Source: Bubalus kerabau (lineage: Eukaryota; Chordata; Mammalia; Artiodactyla; Bovidae). From it: a stretch of 64,000 nt of DNA. The DNA lies in NCBI RefSeq assembly GCF_029407905.1, contig NC_073643.1:42070501-42134500 (forward strand), written 5' to 3'. The position numbers and the translations under genes are program-made. Below are positions 46,531 through 56,566 of the stretch, in pieces. The notes beneath the pieces were generated by a model. It searched no databases. It was not told where the DNA came from and saw only the letters and a program-made list of their open reading frames with translations. Position 1 is the stretch's first letter. The number at the start of each line of letters is the position of its first letter.

Positions 46531-48599
46531 ACCCACCTTCAAACATGCCAACATGTAAACTCTTAGGCAAGAGTTAATAGGGGAACTCCTTTTAATAGAA
46601 ATCCAGGTTACTTTTTTTTTTTAATGGGAAAAAAGTAGCAAAAAGAAAAAGATACAAAGAGACATTCAAGGCACTGGAATTTTCAGTTAATAATGGATCT
46701 GGAAAGGAAATGTTTGTTTCCAAGGTAAAACGAAATATCACGGAGGAGAGTCGTCATGAGGTTAGAGCTTTAAGAAAACCTGGGCAGCCAAATAAACACA
46801 GGTGTGGAATGAGGAATGTTTTGCTTTGCATGTCACATTTTTCATTCAGCAAATCATTGTCTTCCTTTAGATTCATGAAGAAAACATTTTCTTTACAGAA
46901 ACAGTAATCAAACAGTAGTTGATGCCTCAAGGTAAAACAGAGCAGATACTGGAACTCCCTCTTTGTTACATTAGAATATTACCCCATGACGTTCTGTTTC
47001 ACTGACTTTTGTAGAGACACACAGGTTTTTTCTTTTTTTTTTTAAAGGAAAAGTTTACTGTCTTCGGATTTGATTTGAGATAGTAAGCTTGCATTAGTTT
47101 GTTTTAAAATATGTTCAGAGGGAGATCGTTCTGATGAAACATCTCACTTCAAGTGCTTTATGAAAATATTTGGTGAAGTTAATGAACGGTATAAGAGACT
47201 CCACTGTGTAGAGTTGATTTGATTTCATTTCAGAACAGTCTTAACCTGAAAATAGTGTTGGTAATAATTTGAATATGTCTGATTCTCTTAGCCTATGATG
47301 CGTAATATCTTCCATTTATGCCAAATCATATGCTTTGTATATAGTTTTAAGTTACTAGTATGTTGTAGAAACAATTTAGTGATTTGTGATTAGCATTTAT
47401 TTTTAGTGAAATGAAATAGAATGAAATAGAATGCGTGGTCAGGGTATTCTTTGTTTTTATGTATGTGTGTATATATCATCTATCTGTCTCCTTAAAAACT
47501 TAAAAACTGTGGTTCACATTCCAAAAAAGTTTAAAAACAACTGCCTTGGTGAATTTTGGCATGGTTATAATGTGATATCAGCCATGATTGGCCCACTGAA
47601 AATTCTTTAAATAACCAGCAAACGTGTCATGTCAGACTTCATTTATTTTTGGGTTTTCAAATGGCTACACTTCTCTTAAAATCTTTCTCTTTTTAGACTC
47701 TTCATCCTGGAGACATTGATTGGTTAAAATTAGGGAAATAAAGCCACACTTCAAAGTTTAGCATATATTGACAGTGCATAATTTTCAGGAAGGGAGTATT
47801 TAATCTTTTTTTTTAATTAATAAATTTGACTTGTGCCTTCCTCATGCCTTTCAGTTACCATGACTCACCTTGATCACACCTTAATATCACAATTTAACAT
47901 TGGATACCTCTCCAGAGAGGAAGAGAATCATTCAGAAACTAGGTACATAATGATTAATAATTAATACTTAAAATTCTGGTCTTTCAGATTTTATTTTATT
48001 GGTAATTAAATGCCATGAGTACAAATGTGTGATCTCCAGTATGTGCATATGATTGAATCTGTGTCCACTTAAAGGACAATAAGATTACTGGAGGAATTCT
48101 TATTTTACTTATAGGCTTTCTCCTAGGACTATTGTTTACAGCTACTACCAACAACCATAGTATTAGTAAGAACTGAAGATATCATTTTAAAAAATTAGAC
48201 ACACAAATGTTTCCCCATCTTAGAACCTTTTTATAACTTAGTTATAACTTTTATAACTTTAGAACCCAGATAACTAAGCATCTGTGAGGAACAGGCTAAA
48301 ATGCCAACAGTAATCTATCCTTGGAGTCTGAAGAATTGAGCTACATTATTTGATATTATTAATAAATGTTCAGGTCTTGGGTATATCATAAATGGAGACG
48401 GGAAATAAAAACATTATCAGTGGACTGGAACACATTTTACCATATACCTGAGAAGTGCTGTTAATGCCGTTGCATCGTTTCATTTAGCAGCTAGAAGTTT
48501 GTTTTAAGCCTGAGAGTTAATCACTCTTGTCAACAGACTTAGTTGCTGCTATGTATTTTCTGGATGTAGCTATGCTAGTAAGGACTCCTGTTTGCTGGT
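46531..48599. other. Repeat-poor unassigned DNA
   Basis: Two kilobases in which I recognise no interspersed repeat, exon or RNA gene. The frame at 46710-46907 has no known motif. Confidence 0.45.
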
Positions 48600-49030
48600 C
48601 TGAAACCCAGTCTTACTTAACTAGCATAAGCAATAAAGGGAGTTTTACTGACTCATGTAACAGAAGTCCTGGGTCGTTTTGGCTACACTCCTAAGCAGGC
48701 CTTCTCTATGTGGTGATCACCATGCTGGACCATCCACTCTACCAGCTCAGTAATCTCATCTGAGTTTCTCTTTTTGGTAGTTTTTTAAGTCTGAGTCCTG
48801 AGTCTCATCAGAATACTTGGATCCCATTCTTATTGCTGAACCGATAACTGTGGTCAGTAGAATAGAGCAGTGATCGGCCAGGGTTGGGTCACATTCCTAT
48901 ATCTGTATTCTAGGGATTGGAGGGGGAGCAGGCTCTCCAAAGGAAAAAAAGCAGGGTGGGGGGGGGCATTATTACCAAGGCACGATTTTATATAGATGCT
49001 GGGTAAGAAAAACAGAAGATGCTACTACAG
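48600..49030 (-). repeat. Probable ancient mammalian repeat, family unnamed
   Basis: The order gcaataaagggagttttact, gactcatgtaacagaagtcc, aaccgataactgtggtcag, cagggttgggtcacattcc, gcaggctctccaaagg and atgctgggtaagaaaaacag matches a widespread old mammalian repeat I remember, but I cannot name it. Orientation is uncertain. Confidence 0.5.
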
Positions 49031-49886
49031 CGGTCTTATTTTGACTTTAAAAGGTTCAGTGTCTTAATTCTTTCAAAAAAAGTGATATTTTTTCTATCTC
49101 ATCATTGAATTCATTTATCCATTTAAAAAATATGTATTCAGCCAGGCGGAGACATTTCCTTTAACTTCTCTGAGCATATGAAATGTGTGCATGATTTTGA
49201 CCAAGCCTCTGTAATATTTTATTAGATGATTTTCATCACTCTGGGTAATAAACAGGTGATTTGACTTAGCAGAGTACAGGTGCTATTTTTAATACTTAGT
49301 GCTCTCTGGAGGTCTTCCAAATAATAATAGCACCTTTAAAAGCTTTAGATTCCCCAAGGAGCAATAAAATTGTGCTGAGTATTGTCTGTGATAAATAACA
49401 CATCTCCCTTCTCTTCTATTCCATATCCCTACTTGAGAAACCTCCAGATTTTCTGACATTATCTCAGGGTTGATTGCCTAGTGAAGGTCAATACTTTATT
49501 GCTTTTTATTTCTACATGTTTCTTTGTGTTTATATTGGAATAATGAGAATATTATAGACTTTTAAAAATACTAAAAATCATGGAAAATAAAACCATAAAC
49601 ACATCACTAAGGAGTGTAACTTAAAATTTTGTTTTCTAAAAAGGAAATAATTTAACTTTTTCCTGATGAGTGGAGTTCAGGGGTTAAGGAACCAAGATCT
49701 CAGAGGAAAGGAAGGACAGAGAAGTGAGATCAAAATACTGCATGGAATTTTCCCTTGAGGCCTGATGTGTACTTCTAGGATGAGACAAAAAAAAATTAAA
49801 AAGACAGAAAAAATTGTTGAAAACACGTGATACAAGAGTAAAAGGTAAAGCACAGATGTGAGCTGTCTCACAGAGCTTTTGAGGCG
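49031..49886. other. Unassigned DNA
   Basis: About 850 bases, AT-rich, with no recognised feature. Confidence 0.45.
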
Positions 49887-50302
49887 GTTCAGTTCAGTTC
49901 AGTTCAGTTCAGTCGCTCAGTCATGTCCGACTCTGCGACCCCATGAATCGCACCATGCCAGGCCTCCCTGTCCATCACCAACTCCCGGAGTTCACTCAGA
50001 CTCACATCCATCGAGTCAGTGATGCCATCCAGCCATCTCATCCTCTGTCGTCCCCTTCTCCTCCTGCCCCCAGTCCCTCCCAGCATCAGAGTCTTTTCCA
50101 ATGAGTCAACTCTTCGCATGAGGTGGCCAAAGTACTGGAGTTTCAGCTTTAGCATCATTCCTTCCAAAGAAATCCCAGGGCTGATCTCCTTCACAATGGA
50201 CTGGTTGGATCTCCTTGCAGTCCAAGGGACTCTCAAGAGTCTTCTCCAACACCACAGTTCAAAAGCATCAATTCTTCGGCGCTCAGCTTTCTTTATAGTC
50301 TT
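49887..50302 (-). mobile_element. BovB LINE 3' end, young, 0.42 kb
   Basis: Antisense BovB beginning with five ttcag tail repeats and ending ctttctttatagtc. Near consensus, with RT C-terminal frame open on the minus strand. It directly joins an older BovB fragment at 50303 with no spacer. Confidence 0.93.
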
Positions 50303-50900
50303 CACCATCAGCTGGAGTTGGCTCAAACTTGTCCATTGAGTTGGTGATATCATCTAACTATCTCATCCTCTGTTGTTCCTTTCTCCTCCTGTCCTCAATC
50401 TTTCCCAGCATCAGGGTTTTTTCTATTGAGTTGGCTCTTTGCATCAGGTGACCCAAGTATTGGAGCTTCAGCTTCAGCATCAGTCCATCCAATGAATATT
50501 CAGGGTTGATTTCCTTTAGGATTGACTGGTTTGATTTCCTTGCCATCCAAGGACTCTCAGGAGTTTTCTCTAGCACCACAGTTTGAAAGCATCAGTTCTT
50601 TGGTATTCAGCTTTCCTTATTCAGACCATAAGGAAACTTAGTAGAACCCAGTATCCCTTTTCTTTGGTGATACACAAGATGGAATTTGCCTTGGCAAATG
50701 TGACTATATATTTCCTCTTTTATACTTTTGGCCTTAAGTTTGCTTTAGCTCTCCTTGTGACATTGATTGTCACAAGGAAACTTTTCCTTATGGAAACTCT
50801 CACATCTGTACCTGACTACTGGAAAAGCAATAGTTTTGACTATATGGACCTTTATTGGCAAAATGGTGTCTCTGCTTTATCATATGCTAAAGTTCTCTAA
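50303..50900 (-). mobile_element. BovB LINE 3' part, older, interrupted
   Basis: Antisense BovB from caccatcagctggagttgg to ttattggcaaaatggtgtct. It lacks the last 60-70 bases of the BovB tail and is visibly more diverged than its left neighbour. A 161-base insertion at 50621-50781 splits it at ctttccttat. Confidence 0.88.
50621..50781. other. 161-base insertion with 136-base copy of 52131-52266
   Basis: Inserted in the older BovB. The segment 50635-50770 is identical over all 136 bases to 52131-52266. The insertion site shows ctttccttat at 50611-50620 and again (one mismatch) at 50782-50791. Inverted motifs surround the copy: ccataaggaaa (50626-50636) against tttccttatgg (50783-50793), and ccttgtgac (50753-50761) against gtcacaagg (50769-50777). 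The structure looks like a templated insertion with fold-back synthesis. Confidence 0.85.
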
Positions 50901-51129
50901 AAACTATAATTGATACAGTGCATTTTAGAAAATCTGAATTATCCTATATATGTTAAAGAAATTAGTTTCATAATTATACATAGAGAAATAAAATGCCAAC
51001 TAAATTCTCCAACAAATTCTTCCAAACATTTAAGGAGGGAACAAACAGATATAAACTCAGATTAGGACAACATAAACTTGACCCTTTACCACATCTGCTG
51101 TTCCAGTCATAGTCTACATTGTCATCGTT

Positions 51130-51565
51130 GGTGACAAAATCTAACACTGCCCTCTGTCTTTCTCTCTTGATTTTTTATATTATCTTCCTTAGCTGTCTGA
51201 ACTCCCACTACACCATCCTTTCTCCTCTTCAAAATCACTCTCCTCCCTATTGCCACAGGGTCTTTGCATATCCTTGTTTTCTTGGCTTCTGGAATTTTGT
51301 TTCCTTTATCTCCACTGAGTTAATTTCATCCCTCAGATTTCAACTCCAGTATTTCTCCTCTACAGTTTAGGCTTCTTGTTATAGTCTCTCTTTTTGGAAC
51401 CTGTTGCTATCCTGTGTTTAAGATTTCATCAGGTTCTCCCCACTCCCCAGAGTGTGCCTTCCCCTCTCTGTGAATTCAGAAACTATGCCTGTTGATATCC
51501 ATTTACCAACTCGGCCTGGCTTATGCCAAATGCTTAATAGCTGTTTGATGAATGCATAAAAGAAG
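51130..51565 (+). mobile_element. L2 LINE 3' part
   Basis: L2 order: ctgaactcccactacacc, ccacagggtctttgcatat, tttcaactccagtatttct, gtgtgccttcccctctctgt, aaactatgcctgttgatatc and ccaaatgcttaatagctgtt followed by tgatgaatgcat. Confidence 0.75.
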
Positions 51566-51724
51566 GTGTATAAATTTTGTAAATTAAATAGGAGCTGAAT
51601 TACTGCAACTGAAGTTGTTATTATCTGTTACTAATTATAGGAAATAACTTCAAAGGGAAGTCATGGGCAGATGTTCTGAAAATGTAAAATAAAGGACTAA
51701 ACTTTCAAATGAGGTTACTGAAAG

Positions 51725-51803
51725 AGGGATTAAAAAAACTTGCACACGGATGGGAACACAGCTAGTAAATGGTAGAGCTAGAATTTCAACCTAGATTTAC
51801 CTT
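51725..51803 (-). mobile_element. MIR SINE, left of inserted BovB
   Basis: Antisense MIR wording: cacagctagtaaatggtaga then gctagaatttcaacctag. It continues after the inserted BovB at 51984. Confidence 0.72.
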
Positions 51804-51972
51804 CAGTTCAGTTCAGATCAGTCGCTCAGTCATGTCTGATTCTTTGCAACCCCGTGGACTGCCGCACGCCAGGCTTCCCTGTCCATCACCAACTCCTGGA
51901 GCTTTCTCAAACTCATGTCCATTGAGTCGGTGATGCCATCCAGCTATCTCATCCTCTGTCATCCCCTTCTCC
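51804..51972 (-). mobile_element. BovB LINE 3' end, 169 bp, with duplication
   Basis: Antisense BovB tail to catcccttctcc-type sequence, strongly 5' truncated. Perfect 11-base duplication agatttacctt at 51793-51803 and 51973-51983. Confidence 0.93.
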
Positions 51973-51983
51973 AGATTTACCTT

Positions 51984-52010
51984 ATAGCACTGCTATTCCC
52001 AACAGTGGCA
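51984..52010 (-). mobile_element. MIR SINE, right of inserted BovB
   Basis: Short continuation (tagcactgctattcccaac) of the MIR split by the BovB; weak alone, supported by position. Confidence 0.5.
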
Positions 52011-52130
52011 AAGCCTTTGTATAGACAATAAGCATGGCAAATTCTGCATACTCCATCCTCTTCCTAACAGTTCATGAGGGCCATTATGAATATTAAAGAC
52101 TGACAATTCCTGGAGTAAGGAAAGTCGTTG

Positions 52131-52266
52131 AACTTAGTAGAACCCAGTATCCCTTTTCTTTGGTGATACACAAGATGGAATTTGCCTTGGCAAATGTGAC
52201 TATATATTTCCTCTTTTATACTTTTGGCCTTAAGTTTGCTTTAGCTCTCCTTGTGACATTGATTGT
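52131..52266. repeat. 136-base segment duplicated at 50635-50770
   Basis: Identical base for base to 50635-50770. Here it lies in sequence I do not recognise as a repeat, so it is the likelier source. Both copies can be read as a hydrophobic peptide, but the frame has no ATG at the called start and no known family, so I do not call a gene. Confidence 0.9.
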
Positions 52267-52325
52267 AATTCCATTGCTAAATAATTCTTTTCAAAGAAGA
52301 CATTTGCCAAGTATTTCGTTTTTGT

Positions 52326-52540
52326 GGGGCTTCCCTGGTGGCTCAGATGGTAAAGAATCTGCCTACAATACAGGAGACCGGAATATGATCTCTGGGTCAG
52401 AAAGGGCCCCTGGAGAAGGGAATGACTATCCACTCCTGTATTCTTGCCTGAAGAATTACATGGACAGAGGACCCTGATGGGCTATAGTCCATGGGATTGC
52501 AAAGAGTTGGACACAACTGAACAACTGACATTTCACTTCC
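52326..52540 (+). mobile_element. Bov-tA SINE, full length
   Basis: gggcttccctggtggctcag (head), tctctgggtcagaaagggc, cctgtattcttgcctgaag, ggattgcaaagagttggac and an acatttcacttcc tail. Confidence 0.93.
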
Positions 52541-52953
52541 ATCTAGCTAGAGTGAGAAGACAAGATAAAACATTGTCTTTTAAAGTTAATTTGTCTTAAT
52601 TTAGGGGCAAGTGTCTGGAGATACGAACCTCACTTAACCTTTCTGTTGCAGATGCACTCATTTCTTTGAAATTATGCTCTGCCCCACCACCACCCGCCGC
52701 CCCCCCAACATTTTTTAGGCTACCAAACTGTATATGATGAAATTCCACCAGACCTGGGATAGCAGTGAAAATCAGAACGTTGCATCTGTATTTAATGAGA
52801 AAAGGGAGAAATTTGATCAAACTCAGTCCAGTTGCCAATGATAAAACATACCAGTGTCACCTCCAATAGTTACTGAAGAGTAAGACTTACCTATTAAGTA
52901 ATACTACATCTATTTTATTTTTAGCGTATTTCATTTAAAAATTAATTCCTGCT
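52541..52953. other. Unassigned DNA with C-rich run
   Basis: No gene or repeat recognised. A C-rich run (ccaccacccgccgccccccc) lies near 52686-52707. Confidence 0.45.
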
Positions 52954-52964
52954 AAACAGTTCTC

Positions 52965-53230
52965 TGGAGAAGGCAATGGCACCCCACTCCAGTACTCTTG
53001 CCTGGAAAATCCCATGGATGGAGGAGCCTGGTAGCCTGCAGACCATGGGGTCGCGAAGAGTTGGACACGACTGAGTGACTTCACTTTAACTTTTCCCTTT
53101 CATGCATTTGAGAAGGAAATGGCAACCCACTCCAGTGTTCTTGCCTGGAGAATCCCAGTGACGGGGAAGCCTGGTGGGCCGCCTTCTATGAGGTTGCACA
53201 GAGTCGGACATGACTGAAGCAACTTAGCAG
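52965..53230 (+). mobile_element. Bov-A2 SINE, dimer, with duplication
   Basis: Two Bov-A monomers in tandem: ggagaaggcaatggcacccc to acgactgagtgacttcactt, then gagaaggaaatggcaaccca to gactgaagcaacttagcag. Perfect 11-base duplication aaacagttctc at 52954-52964 and 53231-53241. Near consensus and therefore young. Confidence 0.95.
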
Positions 53231-53241
53231 AAACAGTTCTC

Positions 53242-53805
53242 ACTACTAGGGAAGTTTGACAAGACTCATTTCTTTAGAATGGAACATAAGTCTTGCAGGA
53301 CATGTATATACTGTACTTCTCCAAAATTCTCTTAAGTTTAATGGATTTTATGTCCTAAGATAGAGAATTTTACCATGCCTTATTCTTTTATACCAGGTGT
53401 ATTTACATCTACATCAATATAGGTATATTGGGGAAAATCTGTGCATATCTACAAGCTGACAGAGTGTGCCTTTGAGGGTTTTTAGTCTAAATATTGCTAT
53501 GTATTCCAAAAGCCCCAAAATTATGTGATTCTGAGTTAGTAATAATTCAACATTATTCAATAATTTAGTTTCTAATTTGAGTGAAAATGTTTTTATTGAA
53601 AAATTTTAAGTTCATACAAAAGAATAAGGAGGATTCAAGTCTAAATTCAAATTTTCTTCCCTGAATTAATTGCTAAAAAATAGAAATAAAACTTTCTATA
53701 TGCCTGACTACTTGCATTTACTCAATGAATAGGCACTGGGGCATAAAGGAAGACTAGACATTATCCCTGCTTTGAAGAAGCTCACCTAGGGAAATGCACA
53801 TGTGT
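53242..53805. other. Unassigned AT-rich DNA
   Basis: No gene. The last 100 bases (ggcactggggcataaagga, cctgctttgaagaagctcac) have the style of an ancient repeat, unnamed. Confidence 0.4.
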
Positions 53806-54560
53806 ACACTATAGCTAAGATGGAAAACACTGTGGAGATACCTCTAAAAATTTAAAACAGAACTGCACAAAATCCAGCAGTGTTCCATTTCTGGTTATTC
53901 TTCTGCAGAAAATAAAAGCAAACACTAATTTGAAAGGATATATACACTCCTATGCTCACTGAAGCATTATTTACAATAGTTAAGATATGGAAGCAACCTA
54001 AGTGTCCACTGAGGGATGAATGAATAAAGAAGATATGATACACACATGCGCATTATTACTCAGCCATAAAAGAGAATGAAATCTTGCCATTGGAAACAAC
54101 ATGGAATACTATGCTAAGAGAATACTATGAGACTACAACTAGAGAATACTATGCCAAGTGAAATAAGGTAGACAGAGAAAGACAAGTAACATATGATTTC
54201 ACTTAGATGCAGATTCTAAAAACAAAGCAAATGAAGAAATATAGCAAAACAGAAACAGACCCATAGATACAGAGAATAATAGGTGGTTGCCAGAAGGGAA
54301 GGAAGTAGAGAGATGAATGAAATAGGTAAAGGAGGTTAAGAGGTACAGAGTTCCAGTTACAAAATAAATGAACCATGACGATGAAATGTATAGCATGGGG
54401 AATATATCAATAGTCAGTGATACTGTAATAACTTTATGTGGTGACCGATGGTAACTTGACTTATCGTGATGGTCATTTTGTAATGTATAGAACTATTGCA
54501 TCACTATGTTGTCCACTTAGAACTAATAAAGTGTTGAAGGTCAATTACATTTCAATTTTT
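53806..54560 (+). mobile_element. Old L1 3' end
   Basis: End of ORF2 and 3' UTR of an old mammalian L1: gaagcattatttacaatagt, aagcaacctaagtgtccact, tactcagccataaaagaga, acatatgatttcacttag, ataataggtggttgccaga and gtatagaactattgcatcac, then an A/T-rich tail. A short local repeat of agaatactatg units lies near 54100-54155. Confidence 0.88.
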
Positions 54561-55189
54561 TTTTTTTTAAAGAAAGCTCACTGACATGTGAAAACAAATA
54601 ACTATGCACAAACATTACCAGCTGGTTGCCATGGCAGGTGGAGTTGGGGGAGACAAGTGAGGGTGAGATGCTATGGGAACATTTAAGTGGGTACCTGTCT
54701 CACCCAAGATCAGAGATTCCTAGAGAAATCTAGAAATCTTTTTCTAGATTTCTAGAAAATCTAGGCTTCCTAGAGAAAGTCACATTTAAGCTAAGACTTC
54801 TAACAGTTCTGATATGGTGAAGAAATTGAGATAAGAGCACCTGTGTCACCCTTAGTTAATTAAAGAAAGAATCTGTAATTTCTCTGTAATGAGCAATCTT
54901 TTTATGGCAGCATTTTTGGCTATCTATGGATAGTAATAAAGAAGGTGATGATGTTGTCTTTTTCTGGCTCTAGTTTGCTTTTCTCATTTCTTTGTGTACT
55001 TTACTGCCTTTTTTTTTTTTTTTTCCTGTGAACCAGTTGAGAACCACATGAAAATTATCTCCACTCAGTTTAGTGTCTTCTTGAAAAACTGATTCTGAAA
55101 AGCAAGAAAGTTGCCTGGCTTCTTAACACTGATGTTTTTGAAAAAGCGTTATGTAATATTTTATAGTTATAAGACAATATATTTGGAGT
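54561..55189. other. Unassigned DNA with a small hairpin
   Basis: No gene. A 13-base perfect inverted repeat lies at 54724-54736 and 54741-54753. Confidence 0.45.
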
Positions 55190-55455
55190 ATAAAAGCTAA
55201 ACTCCCATGAACCCACCACCCACTTTAAGAACTATAAATTACTCATGTGTTCCTTCCCTATGCCTCATCTCCCGTATATCTATTCCAATAGTAACCATTG
55301 TCCAGAAGGAATGGATGTACTGGGGGCATTTTTGCACTCATCCTTCCTTTGCTTTTCTTATCTCATATAAAATAACTTTGTCACATGTGTATATATCTCT
55401 AAACAAGATATATTTTAGTTTTTGAGCATTATAAAAATGGCATTATACCATATGT
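55190..55455 (-). mobile_element. Old L1 (L1M/HAL1-like), left of DNA element
   Basis: Antisense old L1 wording: ccatgaacccaccacccac, aagaactataaattactcat, cccgtatatctattccaat and aaaaatggcattatacca. It resumes at 55652. Confidence 0.65.
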
Positions 55456-55651
55456 CAGTACTTCCCAAATTCTTCACATCTTGGCATACACTGAACTCAA
55501 AAATATGGAACAGTGCCTTGGAATAAATGCTATCTATGTCCCACTAAAAGACTCTGGTCACTCCAGCTACTATTCACCCCAGAACTAAGGGGATTGATAT
55601 GTTAGGAGCTTTGTAACCTAGTCACTGAGGCACATCAGTTGAAAAGCACTG
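55456..55651. mobile_element. Probable hAT-like DNA element
   Basis: Ends are cagtacttcccaaattct and (reverse complement) cagtgcttttcaactg, forming weak terminal inverted repeats of hAT style. About 196 bases, inserted in an old L1. Family unnamed. Confidence 0.5.
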
Positions 55652-55840
55652 GTGTTTGTAGTCTTCAACTTGTGCTTTTTCCACTTGATTCTTTGTTTCT
55701 TATATTTATCCTTGTAGATGCATGTGACTGTAAGTCATTCCTTTTCCTGCTGTATAATATTCTTCTGTGAACATTTCCATCATATTCTGATTAGATACTC
55801 CCTTTGCTTTTTATTTACCCTAGGGAAATAAAAAACACCA
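55652..55840 (-). mobile_element. Old L1 (L1M/HAL1-like), right piece
   Basis: tgcatgtgactgtaagtcat and cctgctgtataatattcttc, followed by acatttccatcatattctg, continue the antisense L1 order after the DNA element. Confidence 0.55.
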
Positions 55841-56255
55841 GCCTACTACAACTTAGAGAAAACTGCTGAATTTGACTTTACGTTTTCCTAGGATTCAAAG
55901 AGTTTCTTTTAAAGTTTGATTTTAAAATCTGTTTAGTATTATATTGGGTTTTGGAGTCTATGAAAACAGGAGATAGAATCAATTTGATCATAAGGTAAGA
56001 GACAACCTTCTCTATTTAATACATTATTAAAACACAATAGCAGTACGTGCCAGTAATTCCCTCTTCAGATCAGTGAAAATTTAGTTTAGATAAGCAAACT
56101 AAGGAGTACTAAATTATGATTGTTTCATAATGACATCCCTGTTTTTGATATTTAATATGTATTAGGATCTGAAATGAACTGTGTGATTATTTATTTAGGC
56201 AATGGCAAATATATTTCACTTCATGTCCCAAGTTCATCTTTTTGGTATTTTCTTG
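55841..56255. other. Unassigned DNA
   Basis: About 415 bases, AT-rich, with no recognised feature. Confidence 0.45.
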
Positions 56256-56366
56256 AAGTTAGTCACTCAGTCATGCCCAACTCATTACAACCCCATTGGA
56301 CTATAGTCTGCCAGGCTCCTCTGACCTTGGAATTCTCCAGTCAAGAATACTGGAGTGGGTTGCCAT
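56256..56366 (-). mobile_element. Bov-tA SINE 3' half (antisense arm)
   Basis: ttagtcactcagtcatgccc to actggagtgggttgccatt: the 3' half of Bov-tA on the minus strand, ending at the centre of an inverted pair with the next feature. Confidence 0.9.
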
Positions 56367-56371
56367 TTGAT

Positions 56372-56566
56372 TAATGGTAAAAAATCTTCCTGCAATTCGG
56401 GAAACCTGGGTACGATCCCTGGGTTGGGAAGATCCCCCGGAGAATGGAATGGCAAGCCACTCCAGTATTTTTGCCTGGAGAATTGCATGGATAGAGGGCC
56501 TGGCAGGCTACAGTTTACAGAGTTGCAAAGGGTTCAGACATGACTGAGTAACTAAGACTTTCACTT
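56372..56566 (+). mobile_element. Bov-tA SINE (sense arm)
   Basis: aatggtaaaaaatcttcctg (head lacking its first bases), ccctgggttgggaagatccc, ccactccagtatttttgcc and gttcagacatgactgagtaa with a tttcactttt tail. Confidence 0.92.

Noticed and set aside
49887..50900. Spaced repeated blocks as a CRISPR-like array
   Set aside because: The repeats are BovB copies of different age in a ruminant nuclear genome; no regular short repeat and spacer pattern.
52160..52477. Hydrophobic frame (VTIYFLFYTFGLKFALALL) seen also near 50680
   Set aside because: It exists twice only because the DNA is duplicated; the frame starts at TTG, runs into a SINE, and has no known family. T-rich DNA often reads as hydrophobic peptide.
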